Below are positions 22,468 to 36,111 of a stretch of 64,000 nucleotides of DNA, piece by piece. Below the pieces are notes generated by a model that was not told the DNA's origin, did not search any database, and saw only the letters and a list, made by a program, of their open reading frames with translations. Location: assembly GCA_051294375.1 (NCBI GenBank), contig CM119268.1, positions 3,700,981 to 3,764,980 of the forward strand, in the 5' to 3' direction. Position 1 is the stretch's first letter. Every line of letters begins with the position of its first letter. The position numbers and the translations under genes are program-made. The stretch comes from Paraspadella gotoi. Taxonomy: Eukaryota > Chaetognatha.

Positions 22468-22489
22468 GAGACAGACAGACAGACAGACT
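22468..22489. repeat. Short (GACA)n
   Basis: GACAGACAGACAGACAGAC within block B1. The B2 copy of this spot is interrupted by extra bases. Confidence 0.85.
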
Positions 22490-24159
22490 AAATATTTTTT
22501 TTTGTCTCTCCGTGTTTAAACGTCGTTTCGTGAGCGGGATAGAGAGCGAGTGGTCTGAGTTGGAGAAGCATCGACCAACGATGTTGATTCCAATTTGACG
22601 TTAATGAGTGAATTTGGTTGGAAGGAGGTCAGAAAAGTCGAAGGCAATGAATTAGCCGAAACATTAAGGGGGCGGCGGAGGGGGGGGGTAGCGCCGAAAA
22701 AGAGCAGGTAAGCGGAATAAAGTAAGTGGGCGAACCGAGTTTCTGAATGAGGTGAGGTTCCTCACGAAACGGGAAAGTCGTTATTTCCAAATCGTTTGGG
22801 AAATTAATCATTCTGGGAGTTTAGGGGCTGTTGTTTTATAAAGAGTTTAATATATGCACCATAAACTTAATGTCAAATCGACAAATTATTTTATAATTTT
22901 TTGCATGTGTTGTAGCAGATAATTTTTTAAATGTAATTTAAAATTCCTAATAATTAATGTTATTCTTTGTTCTCTTTTTTGTTTTTGAGACTCAGAATCC
23001 CCTTAAATCGAGCGTCATGAATCATTTTCTAAACGATTCTTTAATCTCGTTCGGCTCAAAGATGATTACAACCAGTTTCCCCTTAATCTTTATTTTCTAG
23101 TGTTTTGGTCGCCATTTTTGAGTAGGAAATGATTGGAATCCTTTGGCTCCGAGGAGACGCCCACCATAAGGGAAGCTTTCATTTCGGTCGAAAAAAAAAT
23201 TCTATCCCGAATGGAAAAAGGGAGGGAAAGTCAGTCAAAAGATATAGAGGGCAAATGAGTTTTAGAGAATTGTGGAGATTAATGAATGATATTCGAAAAA
23301 AAATAATTAGAAAAAAACATTTTTAACTATAATATGTTGTCTCCAAAATTTTTTTTTCAAGATTTAACACAATTTTTTCTCATCTTTCCTATTTTCCCTC
23401 CAATCTCCCTTACTATTATTTTCCCAGTTTTCATCATTACCATCCTCTATTTCTCTCTCCCTCTTTCTCTCTCTCTCTCTCTCCATATTTCCCACCCCCC
23501 CTTTTTTTTCAAATTTTCGCTTCCTTAATTTTTTCGTTTTATGGCGCCATTTTTCATCGGGACGCGGGTCTCCCCTTAAAATCGACTTCGTCTCCTCCTT
23601 TTTTTTGGTTCAAAAACGTTTTTCGTCGCCCAACCATTCATTTCTAAGGGGGGGTTACTTAATGTTTTTTTCATTATTTATAGCGTCAATTACAACTTNN
23701 NNNNNNNNTCAACCTCGCCCGATTCACAATTCATGAAGATTTTTTGTTCTCTCCAATTCGCATGCGTTCGGATTCCATTGGCCCCTTTTGTTTCGTCAGC
23801 CTCGGATTCGACTCCCGATGCCAAATTACTGGAGACTCTTAGACTATTTTCCTTCGGTGGGGAAACGGTGAAGGGGTGGGGGTGTGTTAAGGCGATGGTG
23901 GTGGGTGAGTTCAAGGTTTGAGGTTGAGAGAGAATTGTCGACGATTCGCGTGGGATAATTCATCAGAGGTCAGCGTCGGAATTGGAATTTACATTAGGAA
24001 AATTTAGTTGCTGATTTTCTTTTTAATATTTGTTTGTAAATAGATCGTTAACCATGTCCATGATGTTAGGAAAATGATTTCTGAAATACTTTTAATATTT
24101 CATGGCATACCAAATAAATAAGAAATAAAATTGCGATTATTACAAAAATGAAACTGGCA

Positions 24160-24223
24160 GTAAGAGAGTCTTGCTGTAAGAGGGTCTTGCTGTAAGAGGG
24201 TCTTGCTGTAAGAGGGTCCTGCA
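24160..24223 (+). repeat. 16-bp tandem repeat, four copies, only in B2
   Basis: Four units of GTAAGAGGGTCTTGCT, the first and last each with small changes. B1 has a single equivalent (about 21752-21775), so the copies differ in unit number here. Confidence 0.95.
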
Positions 24224-24394
24224 AGGTTGATATTTTGCAAGTCCAGAGACAAGACGACAGATTATTTATAGAAAGAATGGATTTTTTTTATATTGTTTGA
24301 ACCAATTTTACTAAATGTAAATAAAAAGACATTGGCCACTAAATTTGGAATCATCGCCCTTTTGTTTTTTTTTTAAGTCGAGGTATTTTAGATT

Positions 24395-24762
24395 TAGATT
24401 TATGTNNNNNNNNNNNNNNNNNNNNNNNNNNNNNNNNNNNNNNNNNNNNNNNNNNNNNNNNNNNNNNNNNNNNNNNNNNNNNNNNNNNNNNNNNNNNNNN
24501 NNNNNNNNNNNNNNNNNNNNNNNNNNNNNNNNNNNNNNNNNNNNNNNNNNNNNNNNNNNNNNNNNNNNNNNNNNNNNNNNNNNNNNNNNNNNNNNNNNNN
24601 NNNNNNNNNNNNNNNNNNNNNNNNNNNNNNNNNNNNNNNNNNNNNNNNNNNNNNNNNNNNNNNNNNGGATATTTAGATTTGGATTTATGTGACGAGGAGA
24701 TTTAGATTTTGATTTATGTGACGAGGAGATTTAGATTTAGATTTATGAGACGAGGGGGCAGA
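24395..24762 (+). repeat. 29-bp minisatellite containing a 261-N gap
   Basis: Units ATTTAGATTTGGATTT followed by ATGTGACGAGGAG repeat every 29 bases at 24673-24758. A further unit starts before the gap (24389-24405), so the N run lies inside the array and its length is unreliable. Confidence 0.9.
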
Positions 24763-27044
24763 ACACGAATGAATTAACTTTTGTTGTGGTCCTGGCATAG
24801 TGTATGATCCTAATGCGAAATTGAGTCAAGGATTATTTTAATTGATTTGTTTTGAAACATATGGGAGACAGAATTTTAGGACAAGAAGTAAAGAGTTTAG
24901 ACGATCNNNNNNNNNNNNNNNNNNNNNNNNNGAAGCAGTCAGTACAGAGAGAGATTTCTAAAAAAGAGTTGTATTGCTTGTATGTGAAATTTTACCTCTA
25001 TTCTTTTTTTGTCTCTTTGTTGCGCATTGGTCATTAAGAGCACAGATAAAAAGGAATATATGTTGTTTAAATATATTGCTTTTAAGCTTATTTTTTAAGC
25101 GTCAGATTCGTTGTAGAGACCTAGACACGGACAGACCAGACTGAAATACTTTTTTTTTTGTCTCTCCGTGTTTAACACGTCGATTTCCGTATGAGCGGGA
25201 TAGAGAGGGCGAGTGGTCTGAGTTGGGAGAAGCAACTCAGACCAGCGATGTTGATATCATCCAATTTGACGTTGAATAGAGTGGAATTTGGATTGGAAAT
25301 GGAGGTCAGAAAAGTCGAAGGGCATCGAATACTATAGCGCCGGTAAAAGACGACTGTTCTAACGGTGTGCGTGCGGAGGGGGAGGGGGTAAGGCCGCCGA
25401 TAAGAACAGAGCAGGTAAGCAGCGAATAATAGTAAGTGGGTGCGAAAGCGAGTTTCTGATTGAGACGTGCAGGTTCCTTCACGAAGCGGGACAATGTCCG
25501 TTTTTTTATTCGCAAAGTCGAGTTTGGGGGGAAACTGAAGCGCAGATGTGAACGGTCACTGTGGAAGTATGTTAGGATAGGCGTTGGATTGACTAAAGGC
25601 AAGCATTAACGTAATATATATATGTCACCACGTCAAACGTAATGTCAGAGTGTCTGTATCACATAATTAGAGTTTCACCTACATCATTTTTCACTGTATG
25701 CGAGAGTAATTATGGTTACAAATCTATAGTGGTATGCTATCAGGCATAGTCACAGTCACAGAATTGACCTACACATAGAACTGACGACAGGCACAGTTAA
25801 TCTACCCTTTGTTCTGCGCTTTTCTGTTTTTGAGACTAGAATACCCCAGTTAAGAATCGAGCGTGGCATTGAATGCAGTTCTTTCTAAAGACGATTCTTT
25901 AATCTCGCTTCGGACTCCAAAGATGATTACACGCAGCCAGATTTCGGTCCCCTTAAGATCTTATTTTCTAGTGTTTGGCGTGACGACCACTTTTTGAAGG
26001 GTAGGGAGAATGTACATGTGGAATCCTTTGGGCTCCGAGCGGACGCGCCCGACCATAAGGGAAAAGCTTTTACATTTCGGTCGAAAAATAAGATTACTCC
26101 ATCAGCCGAATGGAAAGAACGGGAGGAAAGTGCAGTGCCACAAAGAGTAGTAGAAGGGCAAATGAGTTGTTCAGAGAATAATGTGGAGAGATTATTGATG
26201 AAGTGATATTTCGAAAAAAAATAATTAGAAAAAAAACCATTTTTAAACTATAATGATGCTTGTCTCCAAAATTTTTTTTTCAAGATTTAACACAATTTTT
26301 CTCTTTGTTTTCCTTTTAATCCTCTTCCCTTATATTATTTCCACGTCACCAATTTTTTAGGCCCACCGTCTAACTTTAATTTTCCCTTTGCTTTTTTCAA
26401 TCATTACCATTCCTTTTCCACCCTCTGTTCTCTCTCTCTCTCCTTCCATATTCTCCGCCGCCCCCCCATGTTCTTTTTCAAATTTTCGCGCATTGCCTAA
26501 ATTTTTTTCGTTTTATGGCGCCATTTTTTCATCGGGACGCGGGTCTCCCTTAAAGATCGACTTCGTCTCCTCTCATTTTTATTGGTGTCAAAAACGTTTT
26601 TTCGTCGCCCAACCAATTCATTTCAAGGGGGGGTTGACTTAATGTTTTTTTCATTTATGTTATAGACGTCAAATACAACTTCAAATCGTCAATTACAACT
26701 TCAAATTTAGTCCATAAAATACTTTTCTTTGGAAAAGAAAAAGTGGAACCAAAATTTTTAGAACAAAGGGTTTTAATTTAACTTTTCGCGACTACAGATT
26801 GTACAGTGTACATCCTAAATATTTTACATACCTAAAATTAAAACAAGTACCCATTTGGTCAAAAAAAACTTTTTTAAAATCATCGTTAAAAAACAGTTTT
26901 CAAATGTTTATTTGAAAAAGAAAAATTATTTTGACTCCCAACAAAGAAACCGAGAGACTAAATCGATTTTTTCCATAAAACTTTTAAAAAAGGAGGAAAA
27001 AAAAGTCAAACGAACGGAAAGACTTTTTATTTTTGTTCTTTTTT

Positions 27045-27276
27045 TCGTCGATTCGTGCCTTTCATTTTTTTCTCCCTTTCCCCTTAATTTTTTTTTCCCT
27101 TTCAACTCCTTTTTTCCTCCTGTTTCTTTTTGTTTCTTTTTTTCCCTAAAATCTTTTACTTTTCTCTTTCCCCTTTCTTTTCCCCCCTTTCTTTTCCTCC
27201 CTATTTTCCTCTCTTTCTACTTTCCCCTTTTCGCTTTTCCTTCTTCACTTTTTTCAACCCTCCACCACACCTCTCT

Positions 27277-27347
<71 letters not shown>

Positions 27348-27350
27348 TTC
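27045..27350. repeat. Polypyrimidine zone ending in (CT)n
   Basis: T/C-only DNA with CCCTTT-type words, then a perfect CT run at about 27279-27341. The counterpart in C2 (45900-46285) has a shorter CT run and extra words. Confidence 0.9.
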
Positions 27351-27389
27351 GACTGACCATTTGTCTTCCCGTCGACCGAATTCTTTTTT

Positions 27390-27600
27390 TCCCCGATAGA
27401 GGGAGCGGCCCTTTTCGCTGCCGCGGTCGGCTGCAGCAGATTGCGGAAGATCGCCGCCGCTGATTTCTGAGGCGGACTCCTGCGGAATTTCGCTGCGGCT
27501 GGCGAGTCTCCGCTGCGGTCGCTGCGGTTCCTGCGGTCGCTCGACGTCAGAGATCGATGTTATGATTGATCGCTTTACCACGTGTCCGCATTTAGTACTG
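27390..27600. other. CpG-rich patch with CTGCGG repeats
   Basis: GCTGCGGT/CCTGCGGT words recur about seven times between 27418 and 27545 in an otherwise AT-rich block. The same patch is in C2 at 46350-46560. No frame is preserved between copies. It may be a CpG island or a small GC-rich repeat. Confidence 0.55.
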
Positions 27601-27844
27601 GTTACTTATTCCGTTTCTTTATGCGTTAAAGTCAATTTTCTTTATTTCTGTTGTTATTTTCCAAGTTTACAAGATAACAGGTCGTACGGAGATTAGCTTA
27701 CAAATTATTTTAACTTTAAAACATACAAGTATTAATGCTGGAGTCGATTTCAAATTAGTGGATTTCAAAATAGATGAAACTAGAAGAACGAGCGCCAAAT
27801 TGACGACTTGGTACATTGTATTATCGCAAAACAGCAATTCAGAA

Positions 27845-28062
27845 TTGTTTATGATATTTAAAACTTTTAAATTATATTTAATAAACCGTTTGCTGATATT
27901 AAAACTTAAATTAAAATTTAAAAATCCATTTATGATTAGTTTAAAACTTTAAATTAAATTTTAAAAAACCGTTTATGATATTTTAAAACGTTTTAAATTA
28001 AAATTTAAAAATCGCCATTTATGTTATTTTAAAACTTATTAAATTAAATTTAAAAAACCGAC
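27845..28062. repeat. ~42-bp AT-rich minisatellite, about five copies
   Basis: Units of the form AACCGTTTATGATATTTTAA followed by AACTTTTAAATTAAAATTT repeat about five times. The C2 copy at 46793-46880 has only about two. Confidence 0.85.
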
Positions 28063-28099
28063 GTTTAACCCTTTAAACACTTTTTTTAGTCCTCAAAAA

Positions 28100-29000
28100 A
28101 ATAAAAAAAACCTTCTCTCGTTTCTAAAAACTCAAACCTTCTTTTTCTCTATTCGTGTTCTTCATGTAAATCGTTTATGTATCTCTTCTCGCTTCCTCCA
28201 CTTCCTCCCCTTTCCTCTTTCCACGCTTTTCCTTTGCTTTTTTCTACGCCGAGGTTTAATTTTTTCGGATCAAATTTTTTTTTTTCCTTTTCCTTGTTTT
28301 GCTTTTTTGTTTTCTTCAAAAGATTTTTTTTTTTTTTTCTTTTTTTTTCCCATTCTTTCTATTTTTTTGGCTTTTAACTGTGTTTTCTTTTTTTTAATTC
28401 TAGTATCTCTGCAAGTTCTTCCTTTGTTATCGTAACTCGTGTATTTTCTAGTCTACTTTTTATTTCTTTTTTCATTTTAAAATATTCCCGTGAAGCTTTT
28501 TTAATTTTGCTTCCATATTCTCTTTTCATTCTTTTCCTTCTCTTTTTTCTTAATCCCTTCCTTCGTATCCTTTCAACTCCCATTTATCCTTCCCTCCTTT
28601 CTTTCTTTTCTTTCTTTTTCAATCAATAACTGCCCTTTCCTTCCCTTTTCTCCCCATTTTACTCCCTTCCTCTTCCTCTCCTCTCCTTTTCCTCCCCTTT
28701 CCTCCTATTTTTCCTATTCCTCTCTGCTTCTTACCTTTCCTTACCTTCCCTTTTCCACCTTTCTCCCCTTTCCTCTCCTCTCTTTCGTCCTTTCCTCCCC
28801 TTTATTCTCCTATTTCCTTCCTATTCCTCTCTGTTTTTCCTTTCCTTTCCTTCCCTTTTCTCCCCTTTTTTCCCCTTTCCTCTTCCCTCTCTCCTTATTC
28901 CTCCCCTTTCTCCCATTTCTCCCATTTTCTCCCCTTTCCTCTCCTTTCTTCTCATTTTTCTTTCCTTTCCTCCTCTTTTTTCTTTCCGGGTTCAGTTCCT
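28100..29000. repeat. Long pyrimidine-rich tract (TTTCC/CCCCTTT words)
   Basis: About 900 bases almost free of A and G except for 28380-28570, with CCCCTTTTCTCCCC-like words from 28640. Matched at 46940-47570 in C2. No clean unit. Confidence 0.75.
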
Positions 29001-29716
29001 CACCGCCTAATGCCCGTTTTCGCGCTTCCGACTTCAAAGAAAATTCGTCCAACCAAAATCTTTATCCGTTTCCTTTTGGTTCGCTGGTTCTCCCATTCTC
29101 CGATATTCGTGAGATTCTCCTATTTAGATTCAGTTTTTTCCCGTTAAGTTTCCCATGAGAATTTTTACTGCTAGAAAAACAATTCTCCCACACCTGCCCA
29201 ATCATGCGACATTTTACAAATCTATGTAGATTTTCCCGTTAAAGGGGGATTCTGCCCATTCAAAAAAAAGTTCCTTCCATTCAAGGAGAATTTTCTACCT
29301 CGGTGATTCTTTCGATTCTTTTCTTTTCTCTTTATTTTTTTATAATATTTCCTTTTTTTTTCTTTTATTCCCCTTCTATGTTTTTATTTCTTTCTCTCTT
29401 CGTTTTCCCTCAACAGATACTATTATTTATAAAGAATATTAAGAAGAACTCTAACAGTTTAAACAACGTAACAGAAAATGTGTTTTTGATTTGAAGGACA
29501 AATTATAATCACTGACAGTGATGTTTAATAATTAATGTCGGGAATATATATTAAACAATATTTAGACTTTATTCTTCTTTTCTTTCCTCCGTCACATTTC
29601 GCTTTCCCTTCCTTCTTCCTCCTCCTTCCTTCTTATTATCAGATTCCCTTTTTTTTCTTTTTACGATTATTGTGTCTCCAGATGTCAACATCGTCGTCAT
29701 TGACGTCGTCGTTCTT

Positions 29717-29800
29717 GAAAGAAAGAAAGAGAGAAAGAAAGAAAAAAAAAGAAAGAGAGTAAGAAAGAAAAAAAGAAAGAATGAAAGAAAGAAAGAATGA

Positions 29801-29880
<80 letters not shown>

Positions 29881-29882
29881 AA
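29717..29882 (+). repeat. (GAAA)n microsatellite
   Basis: Long tetramer array, perfect from about 29795 to 29881. The colinear place in C2 (48318-48490) keeps only short GAAA pieces mixed with C- and G-containing words. Confidence 0.95.
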
Positions 29883-30109
29883 ACTAATATATGGAGAGGC
29901 AACTGTAGTATAAACCTAAGAAGGTCACCGTATGTGTTACAATTGTTACAATTGTTATTTAAAATTAGTAATGACAAATATGCTAGGACAATAATTTAAA
30001 TAAGTATTTAAAAACAAAGAGAGAAGGACAGATAGAGACAGAGTAATCGTAGGACGCGAAAGAGAGAGAGGAAATAAAAAGATCAAAAATGCTTTTAACT
30101 CGTCCTTCC

Positions 30110-30694
30110 NNNNNNNNNNNNNNNNNNNNNNNNNNNNNNNNNNNNNNNNNNNNNNNNNNNNNNNNNNNNNNNNNNNNNNNNNNNNNNNNNNNNNNNNNNN
30201 NNNNNNNNNNNNNNNNNNNNNNNNNNNNNNNNNNNNNNNNNNNNNNNNNNNNNNNNNNNNNNNNNNNNNNNNNNNNNNNNNNNNNNNNNNNNNNNNNNNN
30301 NNNNNNNNNNNNNNNNNNNNNNNNNNNNNNNNNNNNNNNNNNNNNNNNNNNNNNNNNNNNNNNNNNNNNNNNNNNNNNNNNNNNNNNNNNNNNNNNNNNN
30401 NNNNNNNNNNNNNNNNNNNNNNNNNNNNNNNNNNNNNNNNNNNNNNNNNNNNNNNNNNNNNNNNNNNNNNNNNNNNNNNNNNNNNNNNNNNNNNNNNNNN
30501 NNNNNNNNNNNNNNNNNNNNNNNNNNNNNNNNNNNNNNNNNNNNNNNNNNNNNNNNNNNNNNNNNNNNNNNNNNNNNNNNNNNNNNNNNNNNNNNNNNNN
30601 NNNNNNNNNNNNNNNNNNNNNNNNNNNNNNNNNNNNNNNNNNNNNNNNNNNNNNNNNNNNNNNNNNNNNNNNNNNNNNNNNNNNNNNNNNNNNN
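30110..30694. other. Assembly gap, 585 N, size probably wrong
   Basis: The left flank (AACTCGTCCTTCC) matches C2 at about 48748-48760 and the right flank (AACACTAGGGCTTCGAAAAAA) matches about 50420-50440. C2 has about 1.6 kb between these points, including a 27-base GC-rich minisatellite, so the gap estimate is roughly 1 kb short if the copies are equivalent. Confidence 0.9.
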
Positions 30695-31919
30695 CTATTT
30701 ACCTAGAATATGACCCAAAACACTAGGGCTTCGAAAAAATGCAAAGCCGGGTTCTAAAATTCCAGGACCTTCTAATCGCGAATATAAACTATGTATTGAT
30801 ATCGACTTCATCCTGATGCGCAAATAAATTGCCTTCGTTTTAGTCAAGATAGAAATAATTAATGGTTTATTACATATTTTCTAATACAGATGATCGTTTA
30901 AAGGATATGCTACAATACATCCAATTATTAGTCATCTTTAATTTTTTTTAAATCCGTTGCTTAATTTAAATATATTCCTTGATTGATTTCACTTGTGATA
31001 AATTTCTTCAAAATTAAACTAAAAGGTTTTTTTTTCCTTTTTTTTCACAGAATGTTTATTCAAAGACGATAGCTAGTCTCCTTCGAACAGTCCTTCACAG
31101 TAATCCTGTCAGAAGGCTGCTTTCTTTTTCACGCATTTTCTTCTTCTTTTCAAGTCTCACTAGTTTCTTCTTTTATTTTCGATGATCTTTTGTTCGATAT
31201 TTTTTTTGACATTCGTTTCTGTCTCAGTTTCGTCTCAAGACCATTTTTAATTATTTACATTTTTTTCTCTCCTTGGTTCCTTTTTTAATTAATTTTGCGT
31301 ACAATAAAATCTGTATCCTTTTTTCTCTTTCTTTTTTTGTACATTTCCTTTATTTAAAAAAAATTTAAAAAGTGAATAAAAAGTTCCATCCTAAAGGAGG
31401 AAAAGACACAACTATGAATTTCACAGATACAAGAGAAATGGCGGGAAAATATTGACATGATCTTTGTAGATACAATATTTTTTTTAAAAGGTAAGAATTT
31501 TCGGGTTTTCGGGTTTTAAAAGGGCAAACGTGAATCGGGATTGAGATGAGTGAGAGAGTCACAGATCCACGTTGGATGTGAAAGAGACGTTGATTTCGAG
31601 TAACAAGACTAGCAGAGATTGCGCCATGCTAGTTTGCAGTAGTTAACAGATGCCGGTTAGAAGTTGGCGAGTGAATATGTCCAAGGGATGAAGAATGAAG
31701 GGTTAGGGGGATAAAATGGTCACAGTGAATGGTGGCAAAAGTCATACGAAAAAAATGTAGCAAACAAAAAGAATTTATTTTCCGGCATCGACTTTTTTTG
31801 TTCGTGTCGGTAACGAAGTGGAACAATTGGCAGCGGAAAGGAAATCTAGAATGGCAAAAGAGAGACAAGAGAGACAGAGAGGAGAGAGAAGAAGAGAGAG
31901 AGAAGAAGAGAGAGAGAGA

Positions 31920-31955
31920 TAATAGATAGATAGATATATAGATAGATTAGATAGA
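31920..31955. repeat. (GATA)n flanked by GA tracts
   Basis: GATAGATAGATA-type units between GA-rich runs (31868-31920 and 31955-31980). A shorter version lies in C2 at 51650-51675. Confidence 0.85.
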
Positions 31956-32149
31956 GAAAGAAGAGAGAGAGAGAGAAGCAGCAAAAAAAACAAATACACC
32001 CATGAATCTGAACAAATATAAAATCTACAAAACAAACATACTGGTATAAAGAAAATTAAAAAAACTCTCGATTCAGACTCCAAAAAAAAAAAACCAGAAA
32101 AAAATCCCAAATTTTCTTCTTTTTTTGCGCTTTTTGACATAAACGAGGA

Positions 32150-32660
32150 TCGAAATCCTCCGCTCCTCCCCTTCCTCTCCCCTTCACTTCCATCCTTCCT
32201 CCTCTTCCTCTCTCATTTCCTACATCTTCCACACTTCTTTCTCTCCCTCTTCCTCCTCCCCTTCATTTTCCTTCCCTTCTTCTCCCTCTCATTCTCTTCC
32301 TTTATCTTCCTCCGCTTTTTCCTCTTCCCTTTATCTTCCTCTCCCTCTTCTTCCTCCTCTTTATATTCTTCCTCTTTTTCCTCTTTCCTCTTCTTCCTCT
32401 TCCTCCTCTTTTTCTTTTTCATGTTCTTCTTCCTCTCCTCTTTTTCCTCCCTTCTACTTCTCCCCTTCTTCCTCTACCTCTTTATATTAATCCTCTTTTC
32501 CTCTTCTTCATCTCCCCTTCTTTCTCTTTCCTCTCTCTTTTCCTCTTCCCCTTCATCTTCCTCCTCTTTTCCTCTCCTCACTTCCTACTTCCCTTCATCT
32601 TCCTCCCCCTCTCCTCTCCCTCTTTTTCCTCCTTCCAATTTCTTCTTTTTTCTTTCCTTC
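32150..32660. repeat. TCC/TTCC-rich polypyrimidine tract
   Basis: TCTTCCTCC-type units with almost no purines on the plus strand. Matched at 51880-52390 in C2. Frames give S/P/L/F or K/R/E runs. Confidence 0.85.
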
Positions 32661-33213
32661 GTGTCAATTTCCTTCACTTCTTTCCATTTGGTTACATTCG
32701 CTCACAAATTCTCTCCTTGCGATGGTTTTGGTCTAATTACGTTTTTCGCCAAATGCAGTTTTAGTAGTAATTCATATAGTTATTCATAATATTTTTAACT
32801 TTTACTTTTTTCATTACCGGCTATAATTTTTGTCATTTTCACTAAAAAATTTGTTCTTTTAATCTTTACTTTCTATTAGGTTTATTATTTAATCTTTAAT
32901 ATTTTCCCCTTTTAAAATTCATCCCTTGATCACTAATCCAATTTGTCGATTTAACATTTCACCCTACAACTCCATTTGAGTCATTATGGCAACTTCTCAC
33001 ACCATTATGATTTTGCCACGACATTCTACTTTACCAAATGGCTATTTCACCCCATAACGATGGAGAGACTTCACTCCCCCCTAGCGAATCGGCCACTTCC
33101 GTCTCCTTCATACATTCATAGCAATGTTATCTCCTCTCTAGTCACCGAAGCCTCTCGCTCATTTCCACTGCGCCCTAAACTCCTTCGCCTTCCCACGTCT
33201 AATCCTTTTTGGT

Positions 33214-33276
<63 letters not shown>

Positions 33277-33865
33277 CCTTCGCCTTTCAAATCACAGTTT
33301 CACACTCAGCGACATTCAATTAATTGCGAATTAACTTCAAGAGACAGCCGATGGGAAGGGAAGAGGAAGGGAGGAAGGGAGGAAAGGAAAGAAGAAGAAG
33401 AAGGAAGAGGGAGAAAGAAAAGAGCAAAGAAAAAGGAAAAGGGAAGAAAGGGAAGGTAACAGATAAGACGAAGGGGGAATATTAAAAAAGAAAAGAGAAA
33501 AAAGGGAAAAGAAAGAAAAAAAAATAACGGGAGGTAGGAGAAAAAAAAGAGGAAGAAAAAAAAAGGAGAAAAAGGAAAGAAGAAGATGGTGCAAAAAAAT
33601 GGGGAAAAAGGAAAAGTATTGAGGAGAAAAAAGAAAAAGAGAAATAATTTGTGAGGATTGACGAGTGTGAAAAAAAAAACCAAAACGTGAGATGAAGGGG
33701 AAAAGAGGAGGTTGTTGAGGGGTGGTGGGGCAATTAAAGGGGAGGTGGAAGGGGGGATTAGAGAGAGAGTGAAGAGGGAAAAAGAAATCGGGGGAAATCA
33801 ATTTCTCCTTCACTTAAGCTTCTCTCTTCAATCATTTTCAATTCATTTCCGTGTTAAAGCCTTGT

Positions 33866-34260
<395 letters not shown>

Positions 34261-36111
34261 TACATAAAAATTGTCTTTACTCTGCTTTGCACATTGGTTG
34301 CTTTGTAGTTTTCTCGTTTTTAAATTGTAAATTGTAAATTTCAATTTTTTTTTAATTCTTTTCTTAGTTTCTACCTTTTTGATATTTTACTTCGCGTTTA
34401 ATTCCTCCCTTTTCATTTCTCTAATACTTTCTTCCTCCTTTCTATGTTTTTTCTCTCACTCAACATACGCTCACTTTCCCTTTCCCTCTCCATCTCCCTC
34501 TTTCTTATTCTCTCTCTCTCTCTCTCACTCTACCTCACTCCCCCACATCTCTGTTTTTTTTTCCTGGCGCAGAATTTCCGTTTTTCTCCCACGAGGAGGC
34601 GCGAGGGGCGGTTATGTAAATGATACAGAGGAAAGCTGAGGTCAAGACGGAGGGAAAAAGGAGAGGGAGGGGAAGAAGAAAGAGGAGAGGGAAAAGAAGA
34701 GGAGGTAAGAATAAGAGAGGAAGAAAGAGAGAAAGAAGATTAAGAAGGAAGAAGAGGAATAAGAGAGGAAGAGATGAGAGAGAGAGAGAAGATTAGGAAA
34801 TTAGAATAAGAGTGGGAGAAGAAGAGGAAGAAGAAGAAAGTCGTGAAAGGAAAAGAAGATTAAGAAAGAGGTGGAGAACTATAAGAGAAAGAAAAAGAGG
34901 AAAGAAATTATGAAGAAGGAAGAGGTGGATTAAGATAGGAAGAAAGAGAGGAAGAAGTAGAGAGAGGAAAGATGGGGATGGAGAAAAGATAAAAGTAAAG
35001 AGAGAGAGTTGAGGTAAAATGATCGATGGAAAAACTATTTACTGAAGTCAAGTCGATGAAACTTGGAAGAAAAAGAAGGGAAAGTAAAAAAGGGAAAAAA
35101 ATGGAAAATAAAAGGGGAAGAGATGAGATTTTGATAGAGCAAAAAAAGGAAATGCAAATGTTTGTTGAATAGGTTAGTTTGTATGTAAATAGAGAGTCTC
35201 TGTGGGAAATATAAATTAAAATGAAAAAAAGAAATTAGGGAGATACAATAATTTTTCTCAGAAATACAATAGAAGTGGGATATTTTAATAACTACGAAGA
35301 ACAAGAGAATAAAGAGAAGTAAAAGGAAAAGAGAATAAAGAGAAGTAAAAGGAAAAGAAAAATGATAAGAAAAAAATTCACGGAGGAAAAGGAGAAGACA
35401 ATCGATGTGAAGAAAATCGCAGAGGAGGAAAGAATCACCGAAGAAGGAAGTGAATTCACGTGAGAGTGAATCTCGAGGTGAGAAAATCGCGAGAAAAGAT
35501 AAAAAAATGAACAAAAAAAAGTCGATGTTTTTTTGTTATTTTCATTTGTGACTTTTGGTCTTTTTTGAGGGAAAAGTGAAAATTTCGTTTCACTTTTGGG
35601 TGAATTTACTGATTTATTTTTTTGGCGATTACTTTTTTTTTCCAACAAAATTCATTTAGCTTACGTAGTTTAAAGGGTGATTACTAACTAAGCGGTGGCG
35701 CGTTTGAAAAAAAAAAGTCGTTATTAATTTTTAATATTTTCCTGACTTTGCTTATTTTGCTAAAGAAAGAAAATTCTCGACGATATTAGATTTTTCGTTA
35801 GAGAGAAAATTAGCGCTTTTATGGTGAAAACTGATTTACAGGATCGTTTTAAAACCAGAAAATATTGACAATTATCTGTATTTCGTAGCGAATCGCTTTT
35901 TTCCTTTGGTTGAACGTCTAGGTTTTATACTTTGGTAGTTCATAAAAACGCTATGCTTATATGAATATTTTTTGCACCCTTCATTGACTGCGCACGATAA
36001 ATATAGCGCTATAAAATTGCAAATTGGCCGTAAAAAAAATTTAAATGGAGCAAAAAAAGTAAATAAAGCTGGGCAATAGCGTTTCTCTTTCTAAAAAAGA
36101 GAGAGAATTTC

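Larger units (their letters stand above)
21321..23698 (+). repeat. Block B, copy 1
   Basis: Colinear with 23731-26640 (B2). The second half, from about 22826, is colinear with 44612-45532 (B3). Shared anchors in order include GGATTACTGGAGAC/AAATTACTGGAGAC, GTTGCTGATTTTCTT, the 29-base repeat region, GGTCCTGGTGCATAGTG, TTTTGTCTCTCCGTGTTT, GGTCTGAGTTGG, TGGCTCCGAGGAGACGCCC and GACGCGGGTCTCCCCTTAAA. It ends at a 10-N gap. It is the least noisy of the three copies. No gene is seen. Confidence 0.85.
23709..26640 (+). repeat. Block B, copy 2 (second half noisy)
   Basis: Same anchors and order as B1. From about 25030 to 26200 it carries numerous extra bases relative to B1 and B3 (for example in the GACAGAC and CTCTCCGTGTTT stretches), inflating its length. 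It includes two gaps (24406-24666, 24907-24931) and two tandem arrays. Confidence 0.85.
26641..33118 (+). repeat. Block C, copy 1 (with 585-N gap)
   Basis: Colinear with 45533-52862 (C2). Anchors: TTAGTCCATAAAATAC, the F/S-rich pyrimidine zone, the CGACTGACCATTTGTCTTCC CpG patch, the 42-base repeat, AACAATTCTCCCACACC, GTGTCTCCAGATGTCAAC, the GAAA array, CACTAGGGCTTCGAAAAAA, CAAAGACGATAGCTAG, TCGGTAACGAAGTGG and the final ACGATGGAGAGACTTCACTC stretch. No coding frame is conserved between the two copies, because they differ by frame-breaking indels throughout. Confidence 0.85.
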
